The position numbers and the translations under genes are program-made. Positions 53,864 through 62,361 of a stretch of 64,000 nucleotides of DNA are shown in pieces (the stretch's first letter is position 1; each line of letters opens with the position of its first letter). The notes beneath the pieces were generated by a model. The model did no database searches and was not told where the DNA came from. It saw nothing but the letters and a program-made list of their open reading frames with translations. Origin of the DNA: JBNAVJ01 sp049700455 (lineage in GTDB: Bacteria > Bacteroidota > Ignavibacteria > Tepidaquicellales > Tepidaquicellaceae); the NCBI GenBank assembly GCA_049700455.1, contig JBNAVJ010000002.1, forward strand, positions 168,667 through 232,666, read 5' to 3'.

Positions 53864-56326
53864 TTATGTTATATTTAAGTTATTTGAATACATTTTTTTA
53901 ATTGAAATATATACCGTAGTTAAAATTAATATAACCTGACTCAAATCAAAAATTGTATAAGCATACCTAACTACAGACATTATAGTGTTAAACTGTATTA
54001 TCATAAAAAATCCCGAGACAACTGACGAAATTAATAAAACAATTATTAATTTCTGTATAAATATTAACTCTGAATTTTTATATAAAGTATATAGGAATAT
54101 TATTCCGACAATCATATTTGCTAGAGAAATTAAAAAATGATTTGCATCAAGAGAGAATCTGGAAAGTAAAATGTAATCAACCATTCCGGATTTAAAATAC
54201 AAAATTGTTGCAATTATCAGAAATATTATAAAAATAAAAGTAATGTATACAGGATGTTTTTTTTCGGGGATTTTACTTTTAATTTCTTCTGGAATTAATT
54301 TTAAACTCATTATAATTAATAAAGATATTACCAATAAAACAAATCCTGAATAAAAAATTGGTTTTAAGTATTCTTCTCTAAACATTCCAAGATAGATTGT
54401 AAATGCAGAAAGCCCCATTCTTGAATATTGTGGTTCTGTAACAGGTTTTCCGTCTTCACCAAAAGGATACTTTACAATAGAAGCATTAAATAATTTTGCA
54501 TCATTACTATGGCAGTCAGTACAGCCGTTAACACCTAAAGCAGATTTAGAAGGTGTAACATTGTGACTGTATTTATACACTGAGGCATAGGGGGATGATT
54601 CATATTCATATTTGTCAATTGTAAAGAATTCTTTGCTGTTTTTATACACACGGTCATTATTTACCCATACTATTTGCTTTCCTTTTAAATCGTAACCTGA
54701 TTTTTCAAGATGGTCTTTCACTGAAATTATAAATGCATCAATTTCTTCTGGGGTATTTACTTCCGGAATGTTATCACCATTATCATCTTTAATTTTATTT
54801 AACAATGGATATTTATTTGAATCAGCAAGATGCGCAGTCCACATCATATAAATATCTTTCATCTTTGGTTGGTCAAGCCCTTCTTTTCCCTCTTCATATA
54901 TTCCAGGCCATGTACTGTGAACTGTGTTTGCAGGAAAGATTTTACCCTTATAATTTATTAATATTGGTTTGTATTCATCATAAGGCATATCTTTTGCTGT
55001 GAACATATTCAGTTCACCGTAGTGGTTCCAGTAATTCATATTCTGGTCATAGAAAGTCCAGATTCTTTTAGTAGGGGGAGATATTTTGGGACCTTTATTA
55101 TAAACATCACTTACCTGAACAAAAGCAGACTTAACCGATTTTGTTGGTATATGACAGGTAACACAGGCTATTTTTTCAAGATGTAAAGGTGGTAACCAGT
55201 TATGTTTTGCAATCGGTGCATTTCGTTGCCCTTCCAGATGACAATTTTCGCAGGTCCGTACTGTGTTATCTAAATCATTTCTTACATTCCCTGATGGGTC
55301 ATCTCCTTTACCAAATTGATGCTCTTCTTTTCCTCTAATTAGTTCTGAAGGTGCATCCTCTCCTGCTCCGTGACAGTCAACACATTTAAGCCCTGCTGCA
55401 ATATGGACATCCCTTCTGGGGCTAAAATCTGTTCCTCGTTTTTTCCAGTTTGGTTTTGAATGACAATTAAGGCAAGTTTCATTTCTTGGTTCTCTAACAA
55501 GATGTAAAGAAACTTTTCCTTCACTGTCAAATTTTGTGAGGTCATAAACAACCTTGACATTTTGATTTGATTTTATACTCCCTTCAACTTTTCCAAGTCC
55601 AGAACCTTCAGTGGTAGCCCACTTAAAATTTAAACTATCAAGCATAGCATTTCTATGCTTATAATCATACTCGGGTAAATGACACAACATACAGTCTGCC
55701 TCAATTACTCCGGTTTCAGACCAACGAGCCTTATAATAATCGCCATCATAATCATTATCTTCTTCGGATTTCAAATTCGCTTCCGGGTCCAGCATTCTTT
55801 TATCATATCTAAATCCATCTCTATCGAATTCCAAAGGACCACCACCAGGATGACAATAGCCACAGGTTGCAATTACAAATTCAAAAGAGGTCATATCAAT
55901 TTCTTTTGCTGAATTATTTTTCTTCTTAGCAAGAGATCTGTATAAAGGTGCAGGTGAACACCAATTACCTCCGTAATTTCCGGGAGATGTTACCCATCTA
56001 TATCTTTTAGACATAATATCGGTTGGCTTCTCGTCTTTTCCCTGCTGGAAATGAAATCCTTTTGTTATTTTATCATAATCATGACACTTTCCGCAGGTCT
56101 GTCTGGGCGAATAAGGTTTATCGGAATTTATTCCGTTTATAGGGTCTATTAAATTTCCGTCTTCATCATAAAGATTGAAAGGAGGACATACCCCCATATT
56201 AGATACATTCTTATTGTTTTTTGTAAAACCAGTTTTTTTAATTCCTGGGGATTTAAAAACCAATCCAGTAGCTATGAATATAACTACAATGATAATTAGT
56301 AGAATTAAAGATTTTTTACTTTTCAT
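53864..56326 (-). CDS. Eight-heme c-type cytochrome with membrane anchor and C-terminal membrane domain
   Basis: 820 residues from the ATG at 56326 (a GTG at 56368 is possible). An N-terminal signal anchor (about 5-24) is followed by eight CxxCH motifs: CGKCH (78), CGYCH (155), CMLCH (212), CLNCH (285), CVDCH (315), CENCH (359), CVTCH (388) and, after a 210-residue gap, CTDCH (602). Five or so hydrophobic helices end the protein, so it may pass electrons between quinone pool and periplasm. I do not recognise the exact family. It is the first gene of the DGC/ProC/cupin/permease/DUF169 operon. Confidence 0.85.
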   Translation of the reverse strand: MKSKKSLILLIIIVVIFIATGLVFKSPGIKKTGFTKNNKNVSNMGVCPPFNLYDEDGNLIDPINGINSDKPYSPRQTCGKCHDYDKITKGFHFQQGKDEKPTDIMSKRYRWVTSPGNYGGNWCSPAPLYRSLAKKKNNSAKEIDMTSFEFVIATCGYCHPGGGPLEFDRDGFRYDKRMLDPEANLKSEEDNDYDGDYYKARWSETGVIEADCMLCHLPEYDYKHRNAMLDSLNFKWATTEGSGLGKVEGSIKSNQNVKVVYDLTKFDSEGKVSLHLVREPRNETCLNCHSKPNWKKRGTDFSPRRDVHIAAGLKCVDCHGAGEDAPSELIRGKEEHQFGKGDDPSGNVRNDLDNTVRTCENCHLEGQRNAPIAKHNWLPPLHLEKIACVTCHIPTKSVKSAFVQVSDVYNKGPKISPPTKRIWTFYDQNMNYWNHYGELNMFTAKDMPYDEYKPILINYKGKIFPANTVHSTWPGIYEEGKEGLDQPKMKDIYMMWTAHLADSNKYPLLNKIKDDNGDNIPEVNTPEEIDAFIISVKDHLEKSGYDLKGKQIVWVNNDRVYKNSKEFFTIDKYEYESSPYASVYKYSHNVTPSKSALGVNGCTDCHSNDAKLFNASIVKYPFGEDGKPVTEPQYSRMGLSAFTIYLGMFREEYLKPIFYSGFVLLVISLLIIMSLKLIPEEIKSKIPEKKHPVYITFIFIIFLIIATILYFKSGMVDYILLSRFSLDANHFLISLANMIVGIIFLYTLYKNSELIFIQKLIIVLLISSVVSGFFMIIQFNTIMSVVRYAYTIFDLSQVILILTTVYISIKKMYSNNLNIT

Positions 56327-56401
56327 AATATTATTATGTCTATTATTATTATTGTTAAGTTTCAACACCGTTGTTTTTTTGAAAATAAATAATTAACTAA
56401 A

Positions 56402-56431
56402 ACGCCTAATTAGGTTAATATTATCAGGCGT
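56402..56431 (-). terminator. Hairpin between the small membrane-anchored protein and the cytochrome operon
   Basis: On the minus strand ACGCCT ... AGGCGT with additional AT pairing is followed by TTTTAGTTAATT. It lies 13 bp after the stop at 56444 and could terminate or partially attenuate transcription into the cytochrome operon. Confidence 0.55.
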
Positions 56432-56443
56432 AATTATCCCGTT

Positions 56444-56755
56444 TTAGATGGATAGATTACAATCTAAAATGTGAATTGTATGATTAGAGTAAGAATCAGA
56501 TTTGATTTCTATGTAAACCGATTTGCTTAATGATGTGTTAACGAGATTTAAAATATCAACATATAAGTTTGGAATAATTTGTTTATCAACTTTAACATCA
56601 ATATTTTTTTCTACAAGTATACCTTTACTGCATTCAATTTTACCATTTTTTAATGTAGAATCCGTACTAACCTGACTATACGTACAGTATATAAATTTCC
56701 CAAACAGAAATGTGGTTATGAAAATAAGAATAATATATTTAGAGTGATCTAACAT
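56444..56755 (-). CDS. Small secreted or membrane-anchored protein of unknown function
   Basis: 103 residues from the ATG at 56755; the frame is open further 5' but that part would overlap an operator palindrome. An N-terminal hydrophobic segment (about 8-24) is a signal peptide or anchor. The rest is a small beta-rich domain with cysteines in KIECSKGI and HILDCNLSI. No family recognised. It is the first gene after the second ArsR-like operator, so it is probably metalloid-induced. Confidence 0.6.
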   Translation of the reverse strand: MLDHSKYIILIFITTFLFGKFIYCTYSQVSTDSTLKNGKIECSKGILVEKNIDVKVDKQIIPNLYVDILNLVNTSLSKSVYIEIKSDSYSNHTIHILDCNLSI

Positions 56756-56776
56756 TAAATTCAATTTACAAAATAT

Positions 56777-56797
56777 CATTTCGATAGTCAACGAAAT
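56777..56797. promoter_or_regulatory. Probable ArsR operator 2
   Basis: CATTTCG, 8-bp spacer, CGAAAT. Half-sites and spacer length equal those of operator 1 at 43639-43660. It lies 22 bp upstream of the small secreted gene. Confidence 0.7.
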
Positions 56798-56802
56798 AAT
56801 GA

Positions 56803-56913
56803 TTACCCACAGCAACCATTATTAGTTTGAATGGAAGAACATTTTTCGCTTTCAAAAGAGCAGCAAACACAATAATTTCTGTGTTCTGGTTTTAAAACCT
56901 TTTTCCAATTTTT
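56803..56913 (-). pseudogene. Cysteine-rich C-terminal remnant, possibly of a metalloregulator
   Basis: A 36-codon open stretch on the minus strand between TAG (56914-56916) and TAA (56803-56805) reads ...VLKPEHRNYCVCCSF, ESEKCSSIQTNNGCCG. Six cysteines in 21 residues, ending C-C-G, look like the C-terminal tail of an ArsR-type or other metal-binding protein. No start codon is in frame. It lies between the right direct repeat and operator 2, so the rest of the gene may have been lost at the island boundary. Confidence 0.45.
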
Positions 56914-56971
56914 CTATTCATATAAAAAACTGGTAGGAATCTAAAGACACTATTTTTTTCTTTTTTAAAAT

Positions 56972-57136
56972 CCCATTCAGGCGGTCTAGCCAACTGACCT
57001 ACACCCCGATTCTTTTACAATATTAATCTTCTTATTTGTTTTTTACAAACCAATTTTTCAGGTAACCTGCCCCCCTATCCCTCTATAAAATAACAGGTCC
57101 TTTGAATTCATCTCACTTTAGCATTAAATATCCCGC
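56972..57136. repeat. 165-bp direct repeat, copy 2 (orphan tRNA-Pro 5' half)
   Basis: Identical to 43796-43960. Here the tRNA is broken: only the part from the anticodon to the 5' end and the upstream promoter region are present, and the 3' half is replaced by unrelated AT-rich sequence. It marks the right boundary of the 13-kb island. Confidence 0.95.
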
Positions 57137-57212
57137 TTGCAAAATCTTCATTCAGTATAGAACGTAACAAAATTAAGAATTCAAAAATGTCTCTAATGAA
57201 CATCGCTCAATA

Positions 57213-59231
57213 TTAATTTCGCCTTAGCGAATCAAGCTTCCGCGTCGCAAGCGTATGGTTGGGATAAACTTTCAGGATTTTTTCATAAAGTTTAATAGCC
57301 TTCTCTTTATTCCCTAACTTCAGATACATTTCCGCAGCACCATTCATTGAATTTGCATTTGTCGTATCAGCATGGAATGCAAGTTCAAAGTATTTAATCG
57401 CCTCCTCATATTTTTTCTGATCTGCATAACAGGTAGCAATATTATTGTAGTAAACTGTTTTCTTCTGGGGGTTAATTTCAATTAATTTATTTAGCACATT
57501 AATTGATTCTATATAGTTTTTTCTAAGATAGTAGTCAAAAGACTCTCGCTCAAGAGCATCTACATCTGGTTTCAGCGGAGCGCCGGGCTGATTCTCCTGT
57601 TGCGGGACAGGTGTGTTCTTTACCGGATTTTTCAGCGATTCAAGAATTGACTTAGAGTTTCTGTAGTTAGGATAAATTGTCTGTAACTTTTCAAGATAGT
57701 AAATCGCCTGCGGCACATTTCCTCGCTGTTGATATATGTTTGCCAGCTGAAAATACCCATCCGGGGCAAGGCTATCAACATCCATCCCACGCTTTATTTC
57801 AATTTCAGCGGAATCGAGGTTCCCTTTTAGTAAATAATATAGCCCAAGATTATGATGAGCAAGTACAATATTATCTCTTATTTCGAGAGCTCTTCTATAA
57901 CGACGTGCTGCTTCTTCAAGATTCCCTGAGTTAGCATATATATTCCCTGAGTTAACCAGAGTTACTGAACCATCAATATCCTCCGCCGTCTTAAAGAGAG
58001 TTTCATTATTTTTCCAATCTCCGTTTCTACGAATCGTACCATATATGAAAATCAAAGTAACTATAAAAACAAGTATCATATATATTTTTAATAGCTTTTC
58101 GTCTCGAATCTTAATACTTAACCACATAATCACAATTGATAAAGAAAATGAACTGATGTAAAGAAACCTTTCCGCCATCAGGTTCATCGTGGGGATTATA
58201 TTCATAACGGGTAAAAGGGAAGCAAAAAAGAATAAAATACTGAATGATATAAGAGGAGCTTTTTTTCTTAATACAATTGCTATAACAATAAAGGTAATAA
58301 TAACAATCAAAGATAGAATTACATAAAAATTAAAAAGCGTATTAGAATCTGCTATTACTCCATTATAATGATAGATGAGATTGAAGGGATATATGAGAAG
58401 TTTTAGATAAACAGGAATTGTCTTTAACATTGTAAAAAAAACAGTTGCGGCATCTTTACCATAAAAATAAAAGTATTTTTCACGTTCCGGAATGGGGCTT
58501 AAGAGTAAATATCTTACGACTACAAAAACAATAGTAATACCTACAAAAAGCCCGTATTTGAGAATAGCAGACTTAATATCGGAAAATCTTCTTTTTGAAA
58601 TAATAAAATCATACAGGAAGATAAAAACCGGCATTGTAACTATCATCTCTTTGGAGAGCAAAGCAAGTACATAAAATACCAACGAATATATCAACAACTT
58701 TATATCGTTTCTTCTATCATACTTGATATAGTATAAAAACGAAGCAAAAAACAACATTGTAGCAAAAAGATCTGTTCTACCACTAATCCAGCTAACCGCT
58801 TCTGTATGGATTGGGTGCACTGCAAAAATTATGGCTCCCAAAAAAGCCCCAACTCTACCATTCTCATATTGTTCAGAAAGATAAAGCAGAATTCTAAAAA
58901 GTAAGAGTGTAGCAATTAAATGAAAAACAATGTTTGTAAGATGAAACCCTGTCGGTTTAAGTTCCCAGAATGCATAATCAAGACTATAAGTTACAAGAAC
59001 AAGAGGACGATAGTATTTCCCGATAACTTTATGAAAACCTTCCTGTGCGGTAAAAAACTTCGGGATATTCTCAAGAGATTGAATCGCCTGATTACCTACA
59101 ACCACACTCTCATCATCAAAGACAAAATCATTTCCTATACAATTAATGTATACCCCAACTGCTAATACAGCAAGAAAAAGATAGAGATAAAGAGTTTTAA
59201 TTTGTTTAAAACGATTATGCAAGTTCATCAT
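57213..59231 (-). CDS. Membrane glycosyltransferase-like protein with C-terminal TPR repeats (TMTC-like)
   Basis: 672 residues. About ten membrane helices fill residues 10-410, opening with the luminal-loop sequence FVFDDESVVVGN, whose acidic DDE resembles the PMT/GT-C catalytic loop, and later FLGAIIFAVHPIHTEAVSWI. From about 420 onward there are at least five tetratricopeptide repeats in two blocks separated by a proline-rich linker (about 545-560). TMTC-type proteins transfer sugars to proteins; here that is an inference. It overlaps the lamin-tail gene by 4 bp. Confidence 0.8.
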   Translation of the reverse strand: MMNLHNRFKQIKTLYLYLFLAVLAVGVYINCIGNDFVFDDESVVVGNQAIQSLENIPKFFTAQEGFHKVIGKYYRPLVLVTYSLDYAFWELKPTGFHLTNIVFHLIATLLLFRILLYLSEQYENGRVGAFLGAIIFAVHPIHTEAVSWISGRTDLFATMLFFASFLYYIKYDRRNDIKLLIYSLVFYVLALLSKEMIVTMPVFIFLYDFIISKRRFSDIKSAILKYGLFVGITIVFVVVRYLLLSPIPEREKYFYFYGKDAATVFFTMLKTIPVYLKLLIYPFNLIYHYNGVIADSNTLFNFYVILSLIVIITFIVIAIVLRKKAPLISFSILFFFASLLPVMNIIPTMNLMAERFLYISSFSLSIVIMWLSIKIRDEKLLKIYMILVFIVTLIFIYGTIRRNGDWKNNETLFKTAEDIDGSVTLVNSGNIYANSGNLEEAARRYRRALEIRDNIVLAHHNLGLYYLLKGNLDSAEIEIKRGMDVDSLAPDGYFQLANIYQQRGNVPQAIYYLEKLQTIYPNYRNSKSILESLKNPVKNTPVPQQENQPGAPLKPDVDALERESFDYYLRKNYIESINVLNKLIEINPQKKTVYYNNIATCYADQKKYEEAIKYFELAFHADTTNANSMNGAAEMYLKLGNKEKAIKLYEKILKVYPNHTLATRKLDSLRRN

Positions 59232-61453
59232 AGTTTTGAAGCAATTACAACAGTTGTTTTATTTTCTTCGATTCGCCTGCCAATATTATCAAGGGCTTCT
59301 ATATATAAAATATAAATTCCGATTCTTAACCTCTGACCCGAATCATCTTTACCATCAAAGATAATTTGCCCTTCTGAGCCGCTCATTTGATTATTTAACA
59401 AGGTCCTGACAAGTCTTCCTTTAATATCGTAAACTTTTACTCTAAGTTGAGCAATACCTGCTTTTAGTTTATACTTTATGATTGTAAAATCTTCAAAGCC
59501 ATCTCCATCAGGAGAAAATGGATTTGGATATACAGATACTGTAGTTGTTTGAACAGGGTTTGCAGTATAAATACTATTCTTTTTCCCCGGAGTACCACCA
59601 AGTATATCTGCAGAGGAATTCCAGTTACTTCTATCATTAGAACCAAGTAGTGGATTAATTCTTTCAAGTGAATAACCCTTTGTATCAGACAAATTTGTGT
59701 TATGCCACTTAGGAGAATAATTTACTGAATCTATCATATTATTAGAAGCATCTAAAAGTTGTATTGCTGCCCCGTCATTGCTTAAAGTCAGATTGCTACG
59801 AAAAATAACCTTAACAAAATTTGTGTCTGGTGGTTTCAGGTAAGAGAACCTATTATAAAGAGTTGTATCTGTAGCAAGGACAAGGTACTTTCCCGGTGAA
59901 AGGAAAAAATTACATGAATCAGATAGGTTATAGATATAATTGTTAACAAAACATCTCCATCCTGTCAGGTTTATATACTTGCCAGTAGGATTGTATAATT
60001 CCACCCACTCACAACTGATAGTAAGCGGATCAAACATAATCTCGTTAATAACAACATCAAGATATGAATACGATCCCAGATTTACAACTGAGTTAACCCT
60101 TGTTGGAGATGAATGCTCACAGTCCAGTGAAGTTGCCCAATTAGTCGAGTCATTCGTTGGTCTGGTAATAGATTTTCGTTCAAGAGAATTTTTGGAACTT
60201 CCTCCCCAACTCGATTTATAACTTACTTCATCAATAACGGTTCCGGAGTTATTAAATATGGCAACTTTATCTTTATCATTATTCAAAGCGGGGAGGTTAG
60301 ACAAATACAAAATCTTTGTAGTGTCTATCAAAGTATGCACACTAATGATGGAATTATTTTTTGCTATGACAAGAAAATCATTTGGAGCAATATATCTATC
60401 TGCAGTAGTGATAGTAATAGGATTGGTATATGAAGAACTATCAGCAATTTTCCAATTTTTGATATTAATAGAGTTATTAGAAGCATTAACTAATTCTATC
60501 CATTCAGGCTCGGGACTCTGAGGCGCATACATTATTTCATTAATCAATATCCCTGAAGTAATAAGAGTTCCACCAACATTTACTCTATTGACGAGAATGT
60601 TATTTAAAGTATCTTCGTCCGGCTGCCAGATAACTTTTCCGATATATTGTTTTAAGCCACTATCTATGTTAGCAATAACATAGAAATAACCAACACTATC
60701 ATTTTGATTTAAAGTATTTGAAAAAGAGAAAGAGTTTATAAGTTCTGACTCAAAAGGAATGCTATCAAGGTTTAAATCTCTGTAGATTTTCAGAGTAAAG
60801 TTTGAGGCAGGATTGATACCAACATTCTTTATAAGAAATTCCAATTTCAATGAGTCCCCAACAATAGGATTCTGTGGCTTAATTGTAAAGGAGGATAACT
60901 TTAAATCATACTGTTTAGGAGTAAGTGAATTTTTTCTATTAGGTGTTGCTTTCTGAGGATCTACTGATGTTCCCCAGTTTGATTGTTGGTTTGTAGGACC
61001 AAGAGGATTAATTTTTTCAAGTGAGTAATTGCCGGAACTGCCACCCCAGCTATTATTATAAGTCAGAGAGTCAACTGTTTGTCCAGTTGAGTTATACACA
61101 ACTATGTTTTCATTTCCTGTGTTGTTTAAAGCATTCCATCCGATAGACTGCAGAATAATACCTGTTATTCCCGGATAAGCAGTTCGGAGGTTTGTGCTAT
61201 CTTCACACACAATAGCATATTCATTTGGATTTAAAACTACAGATTGAGTTGTTATTGTTCGGATAGGATTACTTTGCGCAGCATCTCTCCACTTCCAGTT
61301 TTGTAAATTTACAGCTGAAACGCCGGTGTTGTAAATCTCAAACCATTCTTTATTTGGAGAACTGGGAGCATACATCACTTCATTAATCACCACCTGCGAA
61401 TAAATTACTGTAACAAATAAAAACAGATGAACCAGACAAAAAACTTTTTTCAT
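59228..61453 (-). CDS. Secreted lamin-tail-domain protein with FlgD-like C-terminal domain
   Basis: 741 residues. After a signal peptide (about 1-20) come three lamin-tail domains, each opening V-I-N-E-[IV]-M with an E-W-[FI]-E or E-W-V-E segment (about 22-150, 300-430, 465-610). A CARDB-like spacer lies between the first two (about 180-290). The C-terminal domain (about 640-741) starts SVYPNPFSPDGDGFEDFT and has VKVYDIKGRLVRTL, the FlgD-like/secretion-associated type found in this phylum. Likely a surface-exposed or secreted protein. Function unknown. Confidence 0.82.
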   Translation of the reverse strand: MKKVFCLVHLFLFVTVIYSQVVINEVMYAPSSPNKEWFEIYNTGVSAVNLQNWKWRDAAQSNPIRTITTQSVVLNPNEYAIVCEDSTNLRTAYPGITGIILQSIGWNALNNTGNENIVVYNSTGQTVDSLTYNNSWGGSSGNYSLEKINPLGPTNQQSNWGTSVDPQKATPNRKNSLTPKQYDLKLSSFTIKPQNPIVGDSLKLEFLIKNVGINPASNFTLKIYRDLNLDSIPFESELINSFSFSNTLNQNDSVGYFYVIANIDSGLKQYIGKVIWQPDEDTLNNILVNRVNVGGTLITSGILINEIMYAPQSPEPEWIELVNASNNSINIKNWKIADSSSYTNPITITTADRYIAPNDFLVIAKNNSIISVHTLIDTTKILYLSNLPALNNDKDKVAIFNNSGTVIDEVSYKSSWGGSSKNSLERKSITRPTNDSTNWATSLDCEHSSPTRVNSVVNLGSYSYLDVVINEIMFDPLTISCEWVELYNPTGKYINLTGWRCFVNNYIYNLSDSCNFFLSPGKYLVLATDTTLYNRFSYLKPPDTNFVKVIFRSNLTLSNDGAAIQLLDASNNMIDSVNYSPKWHNTNLSDTKGYSLERINPLLGSNDRSNWNSSADILGGTPGKKNSIYTANPVQTTTVSVYPNPFSPDGDGFEDFTIIKYKLKAGIAQLRVKVYDIKGRLVRTLLNNQMSGSEGQIIFDGKDDSGQRLRIGIYILYIEALDNIGRRIEENKTTVVIASKL

Positions 61454-61495
61454 ATCAGATTTTTTATACTTTCAAAAATAGAAAATCAGAACACA

Positions 61496-61530
61496 AAAAA
61501 AGCGGAATAAAGAAAGTTATCCCGCTTTTT
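61496..61530 (-). terminator. Terminator after the BI-1 family gene
   Basis: AAAAAGCGG ... CCGCTTTTT with an AT-rich extension forms a long hairpin flanked by A and T tracts on both sides, so it could work in both directions. It lies 24 bp past the stop of the BI-1 gene and before the lamin-tail gene start. Confidence 0.85.
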
Positions 61531-61553
61531 GAATTTCATTTAGATAGCAAGAA

Positions 61554-62261
61554 TTATCTCCTGTCTCCCATTATTCTTAAAAGGAAAAGGAAGAGGTTAA
61601 TAAAATCAAGATACAGATTCAGAGCGCCCATAATAGCAACTTTCTTCCCATATTCAGAATCTATGTCAAGTCCCATACTATACCTCTTAATACGTTGTGT
61701 ATCAAATGCGGTCAATCCGGTAAATATTAAAACCCCTGCGTAGCTTATCACTAAGTTAAGTGTATCATTTGCAATAAATATGTTTACCACAGAAGCAATA
61801 ATTAACCCAACAAGCCCCATCAGGAGAAATGTTCCAATACCGGAGAGGTTAATTTTGGTAGTGTACCCAAAGACACTAACAGCAGCAAACATACCAGCGC
61901 AGATAAGAAATGTAGAATAAATTGAAATATCAACATAAACAAGAAAGAGTAATGAAAATGTAATCCCTGTAAGAATTGAATAAAGGAAAAATGCTCCAAT
62001 AGCAACTGTTGAAGAAATCTTGTTCAATAAAGCACTTAACAGGATAACCACAAGAAGTTGAGCAATTATAATAAAGAGCATCAATCCACCGGAAATGTAA
62101 GACACAACATTGGTTGTGCCAATTCCATAGGCTATCAAACCCGTAATAGCAAGCCCCATTGCCATCCAGTTATAAACGTGTAAAAGAAAACGTCTCGAGA
62201 TGGCAGCAACTTCGCTCTGACTTAAAGTACCGTATGTAACATTTTGATTTAGGTTATTCAT
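61554..62261 (-). CDS. Bax inhibitor-1 family membrane protein (YccA/YbhL-like)
   Basis: 235 residues with seven hydrophobic helices. The N-terminal NWMAMGLAITG segment and the conserved C-terminal FTGLTAFDTQRIKRY (about 179-193) followed by GALNLYLDFINLFLFLLRI (about 211-229) are the BI-1/TMBIM marks. Bacterial members are proton-sensitive calcium-leak channels or modulators of membrane protease FtsH; which applies is not known. It stands alone between guaB and a strong terminator. Confidence 0.9.
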   Translation of the reverse strand: MNNLNQNVTYGTLSQSEVAAISRRFLLHVYNWMAMGLAITGLIAYGIGTTNVVSYISGGLMLFIIIAQLLVVILLSALLNKISSTVAIGAFFLYSILTGITFSLLFLVYVDISIYSTFLICAGMFAAVSVFGYTTKINLSGIGTFLLMGLVGLIIASVVNIFIANDTLNLVISYAGVLIFTGLTAFDTQRIKRYSMGLDIDSEYGKKVAIMGALNLYLDFINLFLFLLRIMGDRR

Positions 62262-62361
62262 AATTTAACTTTTTATTTATTTGCTTAATACTATTATACA
62301 AATTTTGCAAAAACAAAAAAATCAATATTTTTAACACCTTGCTTAATCACCATAACTATTA

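Noticed and set aside
43961..56971. Integrase or transposase in the island
   Set aside because: No frame has recognisable recombinase motifs; only the repeats suggest integration.
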